In this document: positions 17,854 through 26,773 of the stretch, one piece after another | Position numbering within the stretch: the first letter of the stretch is position 1 | Layout: every line of letters begins with the position of its first letter | From: Sphingobium cupriresistens | Lineage (GTDB): Bacteria > Pseudomonadota > Alphaproteobacteria > Sphingomonadales > Sphingomonadaceae | NCBI RefSeq assembly: GCF_004152865.1 | Contig: NZ_SEOO01000001.1 | Span: 62,001 to 126,000 of the forward strand | DNA length: 64,000 nucleotides | Direction of reading: 5' to 3' | Position numbers and translations under genes: made by a program | The notes under the pieces: model-generated | Database searches by the model: none | What the model was told of the DNA's origin: nothing | The model's input: the letters and a program-made list of their open reading frames with translations, nothing else

Positions 17854-18659
17854 CCCTGCCCATTGTCGTGACGAGCGTGGGCGCGGGGTGCGCCCATGTC
17901 CTGCTGACGCCCGATCCGCGCGCCAAGCTGATGGCTGCGCGCGCGGTGGCGCGGGCGTGGCGGCAGGGACGGTTGGCGCATCGGTTCGACGTCGTTTTGC
18001 CGGATCGGCCCGCGCGGCCCGCCACGCCGATCCTGTTGCCGCCCGGCCAGATGCCCCGGCGCGGCAAGATCGGTTCGGATCGGGCGCGGATCGCCATGCT
18101 CCATGCGATCGCCCATATCGAATGCGTCGCAATCGATCTCGCCTTCGACCTGATCGGCCGTTTCGGCGGGCAGTTTCCTGCCGCTTTCACCGACGAATGG
18201 ATGCAGGTCGGGGCGGAGGAGGCGATGCATTTCGCGCTGCTGGACCGCCGCCTGCGCCAGATGGGCAGCCATTATGGTGCGCTGCCCGCCCATGATGGCC
18301 TGTGGCAGGCGGCGGAGGAAACGGCGGGCGATGCGCTCGCCCGGCTCGCCATCGTGCCGATGGTGCTGGAAGCGCGGGCGCTCGACATCACGCCCGCCAC
18401 GATCGAACGGTTCGAAGCGGTGGGAGACATGGCGTCCGGCCGCATGTTGCGACGCATTATGATGGACGAGATTCGTCACGTCGCGGCCGGGACGGAATGG
18501 TTCATCGCGGCGACGAACAGATTGGGCGTAGAGGCGGCCAATCATTACCAAATGCTTGTGAAACGCCATTTTCGCGGCAGCGTTAAGCCGCCGTTCAACG
18601 ACTCGGCGCGTCGACAGGCCGGTCTGACGGAAGAATTCTACGTCGCGCTTGCAACATGA
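17850..18659 (+). CDS. DUF455 ferritin-like protein
   Basis: 269 residues, TTG start overlapping the bcp stop. Helical ferritin-like features: AHIECVAIDLAFD, DEWMQVGAEEAMHFALLDRRL (E-x2-H), VLEARALDITP, and MMDEIRHVAAGTEWF (E-x2-H). These are paired Glu/His sites for a di-iron centre. Function of the DUF455 family is not established; MiaE-like oxygenase relatives suggest an oxidative reaction. Confidence 0.85.
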   Translation: MTLPIVVTSVGAGCAHVLLTPDPRAKLMAARAVARAWRQGRLAHRFDVVLPDRPARPATPILLPPGQMPRRGKIGSDRARIAMLHAIAHIECVAIDLAFDLIGRFGGQFPAAFTDEWMQVGAEEAMHFALLDRRLRQMGSHYGALPAHDGLWQAAEETAGDALARLAIVPMVLEARALDITPATIERFEAVGDMASGRMLRRIMMDEIRHVAAGTEWFIAATNRLGVEAANHYQMLVKRHFRGSVKPPFNDSARRQAGLTEEFYVALAT

Positions 18660-18766
18660 CCGGCGATTTGCAGTCTGCATCCGGCGGGGGCGATCCAGGT
18701 CGCCAATAAATTAAACACGGGAAGCGCCGAGGGGCATAAGCCTCCGGTGACATAGTCGGGGTCTGC

Positions 18767-19504
18767 ATGTCGGTTCTTCACAATGTAAATGCTCGCGGTT
18801 CGCGTTGGTTCCAAACGAGCAAGGTTAAGACAATTTTTGCCAATATCGGGGCCAGCATCGGGATCGTCGGCGCGCTCTGCGCGACCGCCCCGGTCCAAGC
18901 TACCGAAAGCGACGACCCCTATGGCGACGCTTCGGAAATCAACACCAGCGCGCTCGGCCCGTCCGACGTCGGCTTCTCCAACCTCTTCTCCAGCCTGCAG
19001 CGCCTTGATGGCAATGCCAAGACCGCGGCCTATATCCCGTCGGGTCGCCCCGTCGAAAAGCTGATCCTGACCTCAAATTTCGGCGTGCGGTCCGACCCGT
19101 TCAACCGCGCCGCCCGGATGCACAAGGGCATCGATATTCCCGGCCCGATCGGCACGCCGATCCACGCGACGGCCGACGGCATCATCAGCCGCGCCGGCTG
19201 GGCCAGCGGCTACGGCAACCTGGTCCAGATTTCGCACGGCAGCGGCATGGAAACGCGCTACGGCCATATGTCGAAGCTGCTGGTCGCCGAAAATAGCTAT
19301 GTGAAACGCGGCCAGATCATCGGCCTGATGGGTTCGACCGGCCGCTCGACCGGCAGCCACCTCCATTATGAAGTCCGCGTCGATGGTGCCGCGATCAACC
19401 CGCTGCCCTTCGTCGCCGGCCCCGACTATCTGGTCGCGATGAACACCAAGCCGCCGCTCGCGATGGGCGGCCCGACCAAGGCGCAGGAACAGGCCGCAGA
19501 CTAA
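18767..19504 (+). CDS. M23-family peptidoglycan endopeptidase
   Basis: 245 residues. Hydrophobic signal segment (about residues 24-46, ending APVQA). Catalytic LytM domain from ~100: SNFGVRSDPFN, MHKGIDIPGPIGTPI (first zinc ligands H-x3-D), GYGNLVQISHG, RYGHMSK, and SHLHYEVR (H-x-H). All M23 ligands appear intact, so it probably cleaves peptide crosslinks in the periplasm. Followed by a terminator. Confidence 0.9.
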   Translation: MSVLHNVNARGSRWFQTSKVKTIFANIGASIGIVGALCATAPVQATESDDPYGDASEINTSALGPSDVGFSNLFSSLQRLDGNAKTAAYIPSGRPVEKLILTSNFGVRSDPFNRAARMHKGIDIPGPIGTPIHATADGIISRAGWASGYGNLVQISHGSGMETRYGHMSKLLVAENSYVKRGQIIGLMGSTGRSTGSHLHYEVRVDGAAINPLPFVAGPDYLVAMNTKPPLAMGGPTKAQEQAAD

Positions 19505-19528
19505 GATCCGTTTTGCCGACATTCGTAC

Positions 19529-19562
19529 AAGGCCCGGCGCCCTATGGGTTGCCGGGCCTTTT
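19529..19562 (+). terminator. Intrinsic terminator after the M23 peptidase
   Basis: GGCCCGGC (19531-19538) pairs with GCCGGGCC (19551-19558), flanked by AA and TTTT. Confidence 0.85.
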
Positions 19563-19583
19563 GCTTGACCCTATCTAGGCAGC

Positions 19584-19910
19584 ATGGCCGACATTGATCT
19601 TACCCCTTCCGCTGCCGCGCGTGTCGCTGCGATCGCCGCAAAGCAGGGCAAGCCCGCGATTTTGCGGCTGGCCGTGGAGGGCGGGGGATGTTCCGGCTTC
19701 CAATATCGCTTTGGCTTGGCCGAAGGCGTCGAGGTGGACGACCTGTCGGTCGAGCGCGACGGCGTGACGCTGGTGGTCGATGATGTCAGCCTGGACCTGG
19801 TTCGCGGCTCGGCCGTCGATTTCGTGTCCGACCTGGGTGGCGCAGCCTTCAAAGTGACCAATCCCAACGCGACCGCCGGCTGCGGTTGCGGGACCAGCTT
19901 CTCGGTCTGA
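19584..19910 (+). CDS. erpA: A-type iron-sulfur cluster carrier (ErpA family)
   Basis: 108 residues. Three conserved cysteines: EGGGCSGFQY and the C-terminal AGCGCGTSFSV. This is the HesB/IscA/ErpA signature; it delivers Fe-S clusters to apo-proteins. Whether it is ErpA or IscA cannot be settled from sequence alone; ErpA is the usual call for a stand-alone copy like this. Confidence 0.88.
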   Translation: MADIDLTPSAAARVAAIAAKQGKPAILRLAVEGGGCSGFQYRFGLAEGVEVDDLSVERDGVTLVVDDVSLDLVRGSAVDFVSDLGGAAFKVTNPNATAGCGCGTSFSV

Positions 19911-19928
19911 TTTTCTCATTGACGGGTT

Positions 19929-19984
19929 CTCGCGAAGGCGGGAGCCCGGTTCGGCGGTTGGGACTGGGCTCCCACCTTCGCGAG
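19929..19984. repeat. REP-like palindrome
   Basis: CTCGCGAAGGCGGGAGCCC (19929-19947) pairs with GGGCTCCCACCTTCGCGAG (19966-19984) with one mismatch. The GGGCTCCCGCCTTCGCGAG type of palindrome resembles repeats seen in intergenic regions of sphingomonads. A related palindrome lies at 42570-42599. Confidence 0.7.
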
Positions 19985-20042
19985 CGCCTGTTTCATGCTA
20001 TGGGCGGGTCAGTGAGATAAGATTCGAAACGGATTGCCAGCC

Positions 20043-20819
20043 ATGCGCATCGCCACCTTCAACATCAACGGCATCAAGGCGCGCCTGCCCCGCCTGCTGG
20101 AATGGCTGGACGAAACGCAGCCCGACATCGCATGTCTTCAGGAAATCAAGACCAGCGACGAAACCTTCCCGGTCAAGGATATCGAGGCGGCCGGCTATGG
20201 CGTGATCTGGCACGGGCAGAAGGGCTTCAACGGCGTCGCCATCCTGGCGCGCGGCGAAACCCCGATCGAGGTGCGCCGCGGGCTGGAGGGGGAGCCGGAG
20301 GACGAGCATAGCCGCTATCTGGAAGCCGATGTGAAAGGCGTGCGCGTCGCGTCCATCTACCTGCCCAACGGCAATCCGCAGCCCGGTCCCAAATTCGATT
20401 ACAAGCTGCGCTGGATGAAGCGCCTGCGCGACCGTGCGACCGAAATCTGGGCGGAGGAAATCCCCGCCATCCTGGCTGGCGACTATAATGTCATCCCGCG
20501 CAATGTGGATACGTTCTCGGTCAAGGCGATGCAGGACGATGCGCTGATGCAGCCCGAAAGCCGCGAGGCCTATCGCCGTCTGCTCGGCGACGGCTGGACC
20601 GACGCGCTTCTCACCCGCCATCCCGCCGGCGGCGTGTGGACCTTCTGGGACTATCAGGCGAACAGCTGGCCGCGCGACGCGGGCTTCCGCATCGATCATC
20701 TGCTGCTCAGCCCCACCGCCGCCGACCGCCTGGTCGATGCGCAGGTCGACAAGGAATTTCGCGGCCGGGAAAAGGCCAGCGACCATGCCCCGACCTGGGT
20801 GGAACTGCTTCCGGCATAA
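20043..20819 (+). CDS. xth: Exodeoxyribonuclease III
   Basis: 258 residues, full length for the family. RIATFNINGIKARL, CLQEIKT (metal-binding Glu), VASIYLPNGNP, AGDYNVIP, FRIDHLLLS and KASDHAPTWVEL (catalytic Asp-His). AP endonuclease and 3'-5' exonuclease acting in base excision repair. ATG at 20043. Confidence 0.95.
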   Translation: MRIATFNINGIKARLPRLLEWLDETQPDIACLQEIKTSDETFPVKDIEAAGYGVIWHGQKGFNGVAILARGETPIEVRRGLEGEPEDEHSRYLEADVKGVRVASIYLPNGNPQPGPKFDYKLRWMKRLRDRATEIWAEEIPAILAGDYNVIPRNVDTFSVKAMQDDALMQPESREAYRRLLGDGWTDALLTRHPAGGVWTFWDYQANSWPRDAGFRIDHLLLSPTAADRLVDAQVDKEFRGREKASDHAPTWVELLPA

Positions 20820-20864
20820 TTATACCCGGATTATATTGACGCAATTAATGCCGGGTAATAATGA
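20820..20864 (+). promoter_or_regulatory. Promoter with overlapping palindrome before the DUF2239 gene
   Basis: TTGACG (20836-20841), 17-base spacer, TAATGA (20859-20864). The inverted repeat TACCCGG (20823-20829)/CCGGGTA (20851-20857) brackets the -35 and spacer, so it may be an operator. The segment is far more AT-rich than its surroundings. Confidence 0.5.
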
Positions 20865-20885
20865 TCATGTCGAAGGGGATTCGGC

Positions 20886-21404
20886 ATGGAACGGACATTG
20901 ACGGCTTTTGCAGGCGATCTGTGGATCGCGACCGGCGACGACGGCGAAGTGCGCGAGGCGCTGCGCGCCATGGGCGACGACCACCAGTCCGTCCTGCTGT
21001 TCGACGACGCCACTGGCCGACAGGTCGATATCGACCTGCGTGCTGGACCAACGGTCGCGCCGCGGGGCAGGGGGCGCCCGAAACTGGGGGTGCAACCGCG
21101 TGAGATCACATTATTACCGCGCCATTGGGACTGGCTCGCCACCCAGTCAGGCGGCGCATCCGCCACGGTCCGGCGACTGGTGGAAGCGGCGCGCAAGGCC
21201 GATGCGGACAAGCCCGGCCCGCGTGCGGCCATGGATGCGGCCTATCATTTCATGACGGCGATGGCGGGCGACCGGCCCGGCTATGAAGCGGCGATCCGGG
21301 CGCTCTATGCAAAGGACGAACACCTGTTCAACTCGCTGTCTCAGGACTGGCCATCGGGCATCCGCGACCACGCCCGCGCGCTGGCGGCGCCGGCGTTCCT
21401 GTAG
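20886..21404 (+). CDS. DUF2239 family protein
   Basis: 172 residues: TAFAGDLWIATGDDGEV, LLFDDATGRQVDIDLR, RGRPKLGVQPREITLLPRHWDWL, SGGASATVRRLVEAARK, then a C-terminal TPLYAKD-like region. These fit the DUF2239 family of unknown function. The GRPKLGV plus PRHWDWL block looks nucleic-acid related, but this is a guess. Confidence 0.85.
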   Translation: MERTLTAFAGDLWIATGDDGEVREALRAMGDDHQSVLLFDDATGRQVDIDLRAGPTVAPRGRGRPKLGVQPREITLLPRHWDWLATQSGGASATVRRLVEAARKADADKPGPRAAMDAAYHFMTAMAGDRPGYEAAIRALYAKDEHLFNSLSQDWPSGIRDHARALAAPAFL

Positions 21405-21458
21405 GCCTGTCGAACCGTTCGGGCACGGTTGGGCGAACGGATGTGGACTTTATAGAAT

Positions 21459-22427
21459 CTACGCCGCCAGCCGCAAAAACGGCACGGGCTGGGTCGACCG
21501 CAGCACGATCGGCTTGCCTTCCGACGCCTCGAACAACTCGCCGTCCAGGATCACGCTGCTGCGATCGCCTTCGATACGGATCGTGTCGCCCTGTTCCAGA
21601 TGGATGCCCTGCATCTTGTGCTTGCCCACCCGTTTGAACAGGCTGCCCCAGACCAGGCGCAGCAGAGCGGGGAGATTCTGGTCCACCGCCATCAGCTTCA
21701 TATTGCCGCTTCGGCTGTCGCCGGGGTCCACGCCCAGCAAAAGCCGTTCCAACGTGGTCACGATCAGCACCGCAAAACGGCCGACCAACTGGCCGTCGCG
21801 AATCAGCGATATCCGCACCGGATTGCCCGAAGGCGGCAGGAATTTGGCGCGGATGCCGAAAAGCAGCGAAAACACCACCGCAAGGGCGGTGATGACATGG
21901 CTTAACCCGTTGGATAGGCCCAGCGGATAGATTTGGTTGCGGCAATAGAGCATGTAATCGGCCAGTCCCGCGCCGCCCAGGAACATGCCCAGCACCGGGC
22001 GGCTGCCGACCGCGCCATCGGACAGGGCGATCAGTTCGCGCGCGACGACATGATCGTCCACGCCCGCCTTGGCGATCGCCACGATCCGCTCCAGCGCTTT
22101 GATCGGGTCGCCATGGATGCCCAGGTCCAGCGCGATCAGGTTGGTCTTGCCATTGGGCAGCACCGCGATCGGCGGCACCCGGCCCTTGAAATGTTCGCCC
22201 TGATAGAGTTCGGTCAGCGAGGCCTGCACCGTGCCGTCGCCGCCATTGATGACGATGACGACCGGATCGACGCGGGCGATCGTCTGAAACGCCCGGCCGA
22301 TCTGATCGACCTGCTCCACCTCATAATGGAAGATATCGGGGTTGCTGGCGCAATAGCTGCGCACCAGCGGAAGGGTCTGCCGGTTGCCCGTGGACTTGGG
22401 ATTGGACAGGAGCGCGACGCAGACCAT
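21459..22427 (-). CDS. Diacylglycerol kinase-family lipid/sphingoid kinase
   Basis: 322 residues. LLSNPKSTGNRQTLP at the start, VIVINGGDGTVQASLTEL (the GGDGT nucleotide motif) at about residue 80, and IAVLPNGKTNLIALDLG. The C-terminal half is beta-rich (IRIEGDRSSVILDGELF). Probably phosphorylates a lipid at the inner membrane; substrate not defined. Confidence 0.85.
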   Translation of the reverse strand: MVCVALLSNPKSTGNRQTLPLVRSYCASNPDIFHYEVEQVDQIGRAFQTIARVDPVVIVINGGDGTVQASLTELYQGEHFKGRVPPIAVLPNGKTNLIALDLGIHGDPIKALERIVAIAKAGVDDHVVARELIALSDGAVGSRPVLGMFLGGAGLADYMLYCRNQIYPLGLSNGLSHVITALAVVFSLLFGIRAKFLPPSGNPVRISLIRDGQLVGRFAVLIVTTLERLLLGVDPGDSRSGNMKLMAVDQNLPALLRLVWGSLFKRVGKHKMQGIHLEQGDTIRIEGDRSSVILDGELFEASEGKPIVLRSTQPVPFLRLAA

Positions 22428-22436
22428 GGCTTTGGA

Positions 22437-22931
22437 TCACATATATTTGAGGTTGATCGTGATTTTCGTCACGCCCGGTCCAACATGGAAGGCCGCCTTC
22501 TCCACGCCCGGTTTCCCCAGGTTGAAGATGCTGATCGATGGATTGTTGGAAAATCCACCGCCATCGCGCGAAATGTCCGTCTTGCCATTGCCGTCGCGGT
22601 CATGCCGCACGGCGATGCCATATTCGCCCGTCTTGGGCACCGGCACGCAAAAGCGCATCGCGCCATTGGCCGGCCGCACCGCCGTATCGATACGGTTCAG
22701 CCACTCGCCCTTCGTCAGCCAAGCGGCTTTGGTGGCGGGATAGGACTGGACGCGCACCTTGCCGGTGGGGGCGGCGAAACCGCGCACATCGACCAGCACG
22801 GCCGGCCCCTTGGCGCTGCTTTCGCACCGCCCCAGATCGTTAGCGATTTCCTCGCCATGGGCCATGGCCGGTATCGCCGCGACCAGCGCTGCGACCGACA
22901 TCAGACCCATTGCAACTTTTACCATGACCAT
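22437..22931 (-). CDS. Exported DUF2141 protein
   Basis: 164 residues. A signal peptide (VAMGLMSVAALVAAIPAMAHG), then a beta-rich domain with KVRVQSYPA, YGIAVRHDRDGNGKTD and FSNNPSISIFNLGKPGVEKAAF, as in DUF2141. HDRDGNGKTD resembles a calcium-binding loop. CAGGAG lies four bases before the ATG. Function unknown. Confidence 0.85.
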   Translation of the reverse strand: MVMVKVAMGLMSVAALVAAIPAMAHGEEIANDLGRCESSAKGPAVLVDVRGFAAPTGKVRVQSYPATKAAWLTKGEWLNRIDTAVRPANGAMRFCVPVPKTGEYGIAVRHDRDGNGKTDISRDGGGFSNNPSISIFNLGKPGVEKAAFHVGPGVTKITINLKYM

Positions 22932-23061
22932 CAGACTCCTGGAAGCTATAGCCGCCGATATCGACCGGCGGACAAACCCCTGTTCGCCCCGCTTTTCTAC
23001 CTGACTCGCATATGAGATGGGTTTGCGGCCAAAACATGGTGATGGGACGACGACTTAGAGA

Positions 23062-24270
23062 ATGCTGACCGCCACCGACCGTTATCTCGCCCGCCTGATC
23101 GCGGTGCCCATGCTGGGCACGCTGGTGATCGCCGCGATGCTGCTGGTGCTCGACAAGATGCTCAGCCTGTTCGATTTCGTCGCGGCGGAAGGGGGCCCGG
23201 TCAGCGTCGTGTGGCGGATGCTCGCCAATATGCTGCCCGAATATCTCTCGCTCGGCATCCCGATCGGCCTGATGCTCGGCATCCTGCTCGCCTTCCGCAA
23301 GCTCGCTTTGTCATCGGAACTGGACGTGATGCGCGCGGTCGGCCTTTCCTACGGCCGGCTGCTCCGCGTCCCTTATATGTATGCCATTGCGCTGGCCCTG
23401 CTTAATTTCGGCATCGTCGGTTTCGTCCAGCCTTTGTCGCGCCACGCCTATGAAGCGCTGCGATTCGAGTTGCGCTCCGGTGCGCTGGGCGCCTCGATCA
23501 AAGTCGGCGAATTCACCAATCTGGGCAAGCGCATGACCCTGCGGATCGAGCGCAGCCTGGACGAAGGCCGCAATCTCCAGGGCATCTTCGTCCGCGCAGT
23601 CAGTCGCGATGGCCAATCGGTCGCGGTCACGGCGGCGCAGGGCACCTTCCTCGCCACTGACGATCCTGATGTCATCATCTTCCGCCTGCGCAACGGCGTG
23701 TTGGTGAACGACGCGCCCAAATATAAGACGCCGCGCATCCTCTCCTTCTCCAGCCATGACCTGCCGATCGACCTGCCGCAGATCGAGAATTTCCGCGGCC
23801 GCGATGTCGATCGGGAAAAGACGATTCCAGAACTGATGGTGATCGGAAAAAATCCCGCGACGCCGGAAAAATTAAAGGATGAAGTGCGCGCCAATTTTCA
23901 TTTCCGCATGGTGGAGGTGGTGTTCATGTTCCTGCTGCCGCTCGCGGCGCTGGCCTTCGCCATCCCGCCCAAGCGATCGACCTCGGCGCTGGGCGTATTC
24001 CTCTCGATCGTGTTCATCGTGACCTATCACAAGGTGAACCAATATGGCGAAGGCATCGGCGCGCTGGGGAAGGTCGATCCTATCATCGCGCTATGGGGGC
24101 CGTTCCTGCTCGCCTCCGGCCTGGTGTTGTGGATGTATCATGTGATCGCCAATCGACCCGGCGGCCAGCCGATCGGCGCACTCGAAGTCGCCTTCTCCAA
24201 GCTTGGCAAGCACATCGTGCGACTGCTGCGCTTCGGGCGGCGACGTCCTGCTGCGCAAGGAGCGGCCTGA
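23062..24270 (+). CDS. lptF: LPS export permease LptF
   Basis: 402 residues. Three N-terminal membrane helices, an outside beta-jellyroll region (about 140-290) and three C-terminal helices, the YjgP/YjgQ layout. Signature pieces: ARLIAVPMLGTLVIA, SSELDVMRAVGLSY, HFRMVEVVFMFLLPLAALAFAIPPKR. With LptG and LptB2 it extracts lipopolysaccharide (or the sphingomonad equivalent glycolipid) from the inner membrane. Directly followed by lptG. Confidence 0.93.
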   Translation: MLTATDRYLARLIAVPMLGTLVIAAMLLVLDKMLSLFDFVAAEGGPVSVVWRMLANMLPEYLSLGIPIGLMLGILLAFRKLALSSELDVMRAVGLSYGRLLRVPYMYAIALALLNFGIVGFVQPLSRHAYEALRFELRSGALGASIKVGEFTNLGKRMTLRIERSLDEGRNLQGIFVRAVSRDGQSVAVTAAQGTFLATDDPDVIIFRLRNGVLVNDAPKYKTPRILSFSSHDLPIDLPQIENFRGRDVDREKTIPELMVIGKNPATPEKLKDEVRANFHFRMVEVVFMFLLPLAALAFAIPPKRSTSALGVFLSIVFIVTYHKVNQYGEGIGALGKVDPIIALWGPFLLASGLVLWMYHVIANRPGGQPIGALEVAFSKLGKHIVRLLRFGRRRPAAQGAA

Positions 24271-24273
24271 CCC

Positions 24274-25374
24274 ATGCAGCTAAACTTCTTCCCGTCGCGC
24301 CAGATCAGTTGGTATATGGCGCGCCTGTTCCTGACCCGCACCTTCGCCGTGCTGATGTTGCTGGTGGTCGTCCTCCAGACGCTCGACCTGCTCGGCAATT
24401 CGGGCGACATATTGTCCTATCCCGGCAATGGCGACCCCGAATTGTGGCATTATGTCGGTCTGCGCGCGCCGCAGATCGTTGCACGCTTCCTGCCGTTTTC
24501 GGTTCTGCTCGGCACGCTGGTGATGCTGGCGACGCTCAACCAGAATAGCGAAATCATCTCGATGAAGGCGGCGGGCCTGTCCGCGCATCAGATATTGGCG
24601 CCGCTGATCGCGACGGCGCTGGGCGTATCGGTCATCAGCTTCGCCTTCAACGAACGGATCGTCGCCCGCTCGACCGCGGCGCTCAGCGCCTGGCAGGCGG
24701 TCGACTATGGCCCGATTCCGCCCGACAGCGGCGTAAAGAGCAATCCCTGGGTGCGCGACGGCAACAACCTGGTCAACGCGGCGATCGTGGCGGGGCGCGG
24801 CACCGAAGTCCAGTTGCGCAAGGTCCAGATCTACAATCGCATCAATAATAGTCTGACGACCATCGTCCAGGCGCCCAAAGGCCATTATGACGCCGCCAGC
24901 AAGAGCTGGCTGCTGGAAGATGCGCGCCAGTTCGACGTGGCGCGTGGCACGGTCCGCAATGTCGGCACCGTCCGTTTCGGCCGCGACATCCGCCCGGACC
25001 AGTTCACCCTGGCGAAGGTCGATCCCGACGCGCTGACCTTCCGCGGACTGGAAGCGGCGATATCGGACTTGCATGACGCCGGCCGGCCGACCGCGGAGCT
25101 GGAGGGCAGCCTGTGGCACAAGCTGTCGGGGCCGCTGTCTGCGCTGCTGATGCCGATTCTGGGCTCGGTTGCCGCTTTCGGCCTCGCCCGGTCTGGCCAA
25201 CTATTCATGCGCGCGGTGCTGGGGATGGCGCTGGGCTTCGCCTATTTCGTCGCCGACAATTTCTCGCTCGCGATGGGGAGCCTGGGCGCCTATCCGCCGG
25301 TGCTGGCCGCCTGGGCGCCCTTCTTCCTGTTCCTGCTGGTCGGCGAAACCGTGTTGTTCAGGACTGAAGAGTGA
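24274..25374 (+). CDS. lptG: LPS export permease LptG
   Basis: 366 residues, same topology as LptF: ISWYMARLFLTRTFAVLMLLVVVLQTLDLL, QNSEIISMKAAGLSAHQILAPL, outside domain, then LWHKLSGPLSALLMPILGSVAAFGLARSGQL. Three bases separate it from lptF. Confidence 0.93.
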   Translation: MQLNFFPSRQISWYMARLFLTRTFAVLMLLVVVLQTLDLLGNSGDILSYPGNGDPELWHYVGLRAPQIVARFLPFSVLLGTLVMLATLNQNSEIISMKAAGLSAHQILAPLIATALGVSVISFAFNERIVARSTAALSAWQAVDYGPIPPDSGVKSNPWVRDGNNLVNAAIVAGRGTEVQLRKVQIYNRINNSLTTIVQAPKGHYDAASKSWLLEDARQFDVARGTVRNVGTVRFGRDIRPDQFTLAKVDPDALTFRGLEAAISDLHDAGRPTAELEGSLWHKLSGPLSALLMPILGSVAAFGLARSGQLFMRAVLGMALGFAYFVADNFSLAMGSLGAYPPVLAAWAPFFLFLLVGETVLFRTEE

Positions 25375-25403
25375 TGGCCGCGAGGCGGGAACCGGCGGCC
25401 AGA

Positions 25404-25443
25404 TAAAAAGGCCCCGGCGACCAAGGGACGTCGCGCGGGGCCT
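25404..25443 (-). terminator. Intrinsic terminator, leftward
   Basis: GGCCCCG (25410-25416) pairs with CGGGGCC (25436-25442), extended by GGCGA/TCGC bases. On the minus strand it is followed by TTTTT, so it ends transcription from the desaturase gene about 110 bases upstream; it may also attenuate lptG readthrough. Confidence 0.65.
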
Positions 25444-25555
25444 CCAGAGGGGGCGTTCCGATCCTCATAGGGGGAGGGGAAAGAGACCGGAACGACCCCG
25501 ATATAGGCCGCGCCAAATCAGGTTTCAACAGGCAACGGAAATTAATCGATCCGCC

Positions 25556-26623
25556 TCAGCGCGCCGCCATCGTGCTGCGCGCGATCTTGCCGACCAGCGG
25601 CAGCATCCCCGGATAATTGCCGCGATGATAGGGCGATTCCCCGTCCAGCGTGGCGATCAGCCGGGCATGCGCCTTGCCCAGCGCATGATAGGGGACGCTG
25701 GGCAACAGATGGTGCAGCGCATGATAGCGCAGGCCCACCGGTGCCCAGAGCGCGGGCAGCGTGCCGGGCGGGGGCACGTTGACCGAATCGAGATATTGCG
25801 CCGTCACCGTCATCGGCTCGCCCTCATTCTCCCACAGATGCGCGACCAGCGTGCGCAACTGGTTGATGACGGTCATCGCCGAATGGATCGCCATATAGAC
25901 GAGCAGCGGCTTCCAGCCGAAGGCGAAGACGCTGCCGACCAGCGCCAGCGCGAACAGGGAAGCGCCCGCTTCCTGCCACATCCACATGCGGGCGAAATCG
26001 CCTTCGGGCGCGCGGCGGCGATAGGCGGGATTGATCGACAGGGCTGACAATTCCGCCACCACCTTGGCGCGCAGCGGCGGGATCAGCAGCGAGAGCGGCG
26101 TGATCAGGCCGAAGCGCAGGATCAGGCCGACCGGCGCCAGCGAGGCGACGAGGATGAACAGTGGCAGCGACCAGGGTTTCATCAGCGCCAGCGGCAGATA
26201 TTCGGGGTCTTCCGTAGTGCCATAACGGGTACGGGCATGATGCTGGGTATGGACGCCCTCATACATAAAGGACGGGATCATCAGCGGGATGCCGACGATC
26301 AGGTTCCAGACGAAGCGGAAGCCGGGGAGCGCGCCCTTGCGGATATGAGTCAGTTCATGGATGAAACTGGCCGCGCGATACAGCGCCAGCATGGCAAAGA
26401 ACGCGCAGCCGATCGCCACGGCCACATTCTCCGCCAGAATCGCGCCGGCCATCGCGCCCCAGCCCAGCAGCGCGGACGCCAGCAGGTCGGGCCAGTAGAT
26501 GCGCGGATTGGCGACCGCATAGTCGCGCGTCAATTCGGCCGCGGCGCGGAGCATCGCCGTGTCGTCGGGGATGGCGGCGCGCGCGCGCTGGGCGGCGGCC
26601 AATATGGGATCATGCACAGTCAT
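25556..26623 (-). CDS. Membrane fatty acid desaturase
   Basis: 355 residues. Three histidine boxes of membrane desaturases: FIHELTHIRKG, EGVHTQHHARTRYG, and RYHALHHLLPSVPYHALG. Several membrane segments lie between them. Acts on fatty acyl chains at the inner membrane using a di-iron centre. The ATG at 26623 begins TVHDPILAAAQ. Divergent from the acyltransferase-like gene. Confidence 0.88.
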   Translation of the reverse strand: MTVHDPILAAAQRARAAIPDDTAMLRAAAELTRDYAVANPRIYWPDLLASALLGWGAMAGAILAENVAVAIGCAFFAMLALYRAASFIHELTHIRKGALPGFRFVWNLIVGIPLMIPSFMYEGVHTQHHARTRYGTTEDPEYLPLALMKPWSLPLFILVASLAPVGLILRFGLITPLSLLIPPLRAKVVAELSALSINPAYRRRAPEGDFARMWMWQEAGASLFALALVGSVFAFGWKPLLVYMAIHSAMTVINQLRTLVAHLWENEGEPMTVTAQYLDSVNVPPPGTLPALWAPVGLRYHALHHLLPSVPYHALGKAHARLIATLDGESPYHRGNYPGMLPLVGKIARSTMAAR

Positions 26624-26773
26624 GCGGGCGGTCCTAGCCTCCAAATGCGCTGAGATCATGGCAGCACCATGACATATTCGCTTGCGGTACGCGCCCGTTT
26701 CCCCCGCATGATTGACATTGCGCAAACAAGGGGCGAACTGCACCGCACTTCTTTTTTGTTCAAGGCGGCACCC

